A DNA stretch of 6,893 nt from Alloprevotella tannerae. Its GTDB lineage: Bacteria; Bacteroidota; Bacteroidia; Bacteroidales; Bacteroidaceae. The position numbers and the translations under genes are program-made. The notes beneath the pieces were generated by a model. The model was given only the letters and a program-made list of their open reading frames with translations, was not told the origin of the DNA and searched no databases. The DNA lies in contig JABZGO010000097.1 in NCBI GenBank assembly GCA_015259305.1, forward strand, positions 1 through 6,893, in the 5' to 3' direction. Shown one piece after another: positions 6,321 through 6,893 of this stretch. Positions within the stretch are counted from its first letter, which is position 1; each line of letters starts with the position of its first letter.

Positions 6321-6414
6321 AAGAATCTCTTGTCGACAGATGCGAGAAATGAACAATCGCACATAGTAAAAGTACAAAGTTTAAAACCTACTCTTCAACC
6401 TAAGTGCCTTATCT

Positions 6415-6893
6415 TTATTTCTCTTCATTTTCTAGGGGTTTGTATGAAATGGCATAAGCTTCAGGATTATCTGATGAGTTAGGTTTTCCATTTTTATCGA
6501 GTATGGTTATCTTCGCTCCCCCCATACTGGCAGCAATAAAGGAAATTGGCGATTTAAAAATACGAGAGATAGTTTTACTCGCCTCTTCTACCGAACACTT
6601 CTTTTCTCCTTCGTAACGATACGTGAATATGGGGACATTCATTTTCTCAAAACCCATAGCCTCCCAAATATATTGCGACTCATTGTCTTGTACCTTTAAT
6701 ATCAAGCCAGGTAAGCCTCCAAACTTATAAGGCCCGAAAGGTAGAGGTATTTCCATGGAAAACCATGCCGTATACTCTCTACCGGCAAAGGGAGCGATAG
6801 CCTTAGAACAAGCATAGCCAAGGATTGTATCTACTTCCTCTGTGAAAGTCCAGTCAAGTTGTGGTACATCTTGTTGATACAGTAGAACACCTG
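6415..6893 (-). CDS. GLPGLI family protein, C-terminal part; 5' end outside the window
   Basis: The reading frame is open from the right edge to the stop at 6415, giving about 159 residues; the ATG at 6754-6756 is internal. The name-giving hexapeptide GLPGLI is encoded at 6700-6717. The family context is intact: a W-x-F-T-EE stretch, ILGYACSKA, then GREYTAWFS and the IPLPFGPYKF block just before GLPGLI, followed by ILKVQDNES. GLPGLI proteins (TIGR01200) occur in Bacteroidota, are usually about 220-280 residues with a secretion signal, and have no established function. About the first third, including any signal peptide, lies outside the window. Nothing suggests decay in the visible part. It converges with the small gene at 6057-6320, leaving a 94-base gap that contains only a weak 5-bp hairpin (TGCGA 6341-6345 with TCGCA 6357-6361). 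Confidence 0.9.
   Translation of the reverse strand, partial: GVLLYQQDVPQLDWTFTEEVDTILGYACSKAIAPFAGREYTAWFSMEIPLPFGPYKFGGLPGLILKVQDNESQYIWEAMGFEKMNVPIFTYRYEGEKKCSVEEASKTISRIFKSPISFIAASMGGAKITILDKNGKPNSSDNPEAYAISYKPLENEEK

Noticed and set aside
1..6893. Mobile element, CRISPR array or defence cassette
   Set aside because: There is no transposase or integrase, no regularly spaced repeats, and no nuclease, toxin or restriction motif in any supported gene.

Overview
The window looks like chromosomal DNA from a Bacteroidota bacterium, most likely order Bacteroidales. Three signs point there. The partial gene at the right end encodes a GLPGLI-family protein, and that family is known essentially only from this phylum. 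Two intergenic regions carry the phylum's -7 promoter motif TAnnTTTG. The start codons lack correctly spaced Shine-Dalgarno sequences. GC content, counted by eye on samples, is roughly half in ackA, about 40% in the sulP gene and about 32% in the small gene at 6057-6320.

Layout from left to right. Positions 2-700 (+) are the C-terminal part of phosphate acetyltransferase (pta), cut by the window edge. After 5 bases comes a complete acetate kinase gene (ackA, 706-1905, +), closed by a 12-bp GC-rich hairpin at 1931-1963. The leader at 1964-2129 holds a perfect 10-bp dyad and precedes a five-helix membrane protein of unknown function (2130-2696, +). A gene-free stretch at 2697-2971, with two long inverted repeats, separates it from a convergent SulP-family anion transporter (2972-4657, -). 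The sulP gene has a good Bacteroidota promoter formed by two identical 11-bp repeats. The 550-bp divergent region ends with a short-chain dehydrogenase/reductase (5208-5939, +). A small AT-rich gene for an 87-residue, two-helix membrane protein follows (6057-6320, +). The window ends in a partial GLPGLI-family gene on the minus strand (6415 to the edge).

Function. pta and ackA form the acetate-producing, ATP-generating pathway (acetyl-CoA to acetyl phosphate to acetate plus ATP), the usual pair in fermentative anaerobes. The other genes show no evident pathway link to it or to each other. I see no mobile element, CRISPR array, tRNA, rRNA or defence system. The window reads mostly as ordinary core genome. 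The points most worth a second look are the unusual motif residues in AckA, the structured intergenic DNA, the overlapped promoter repeats of sulP, and the two unrecognised membrane proteins.
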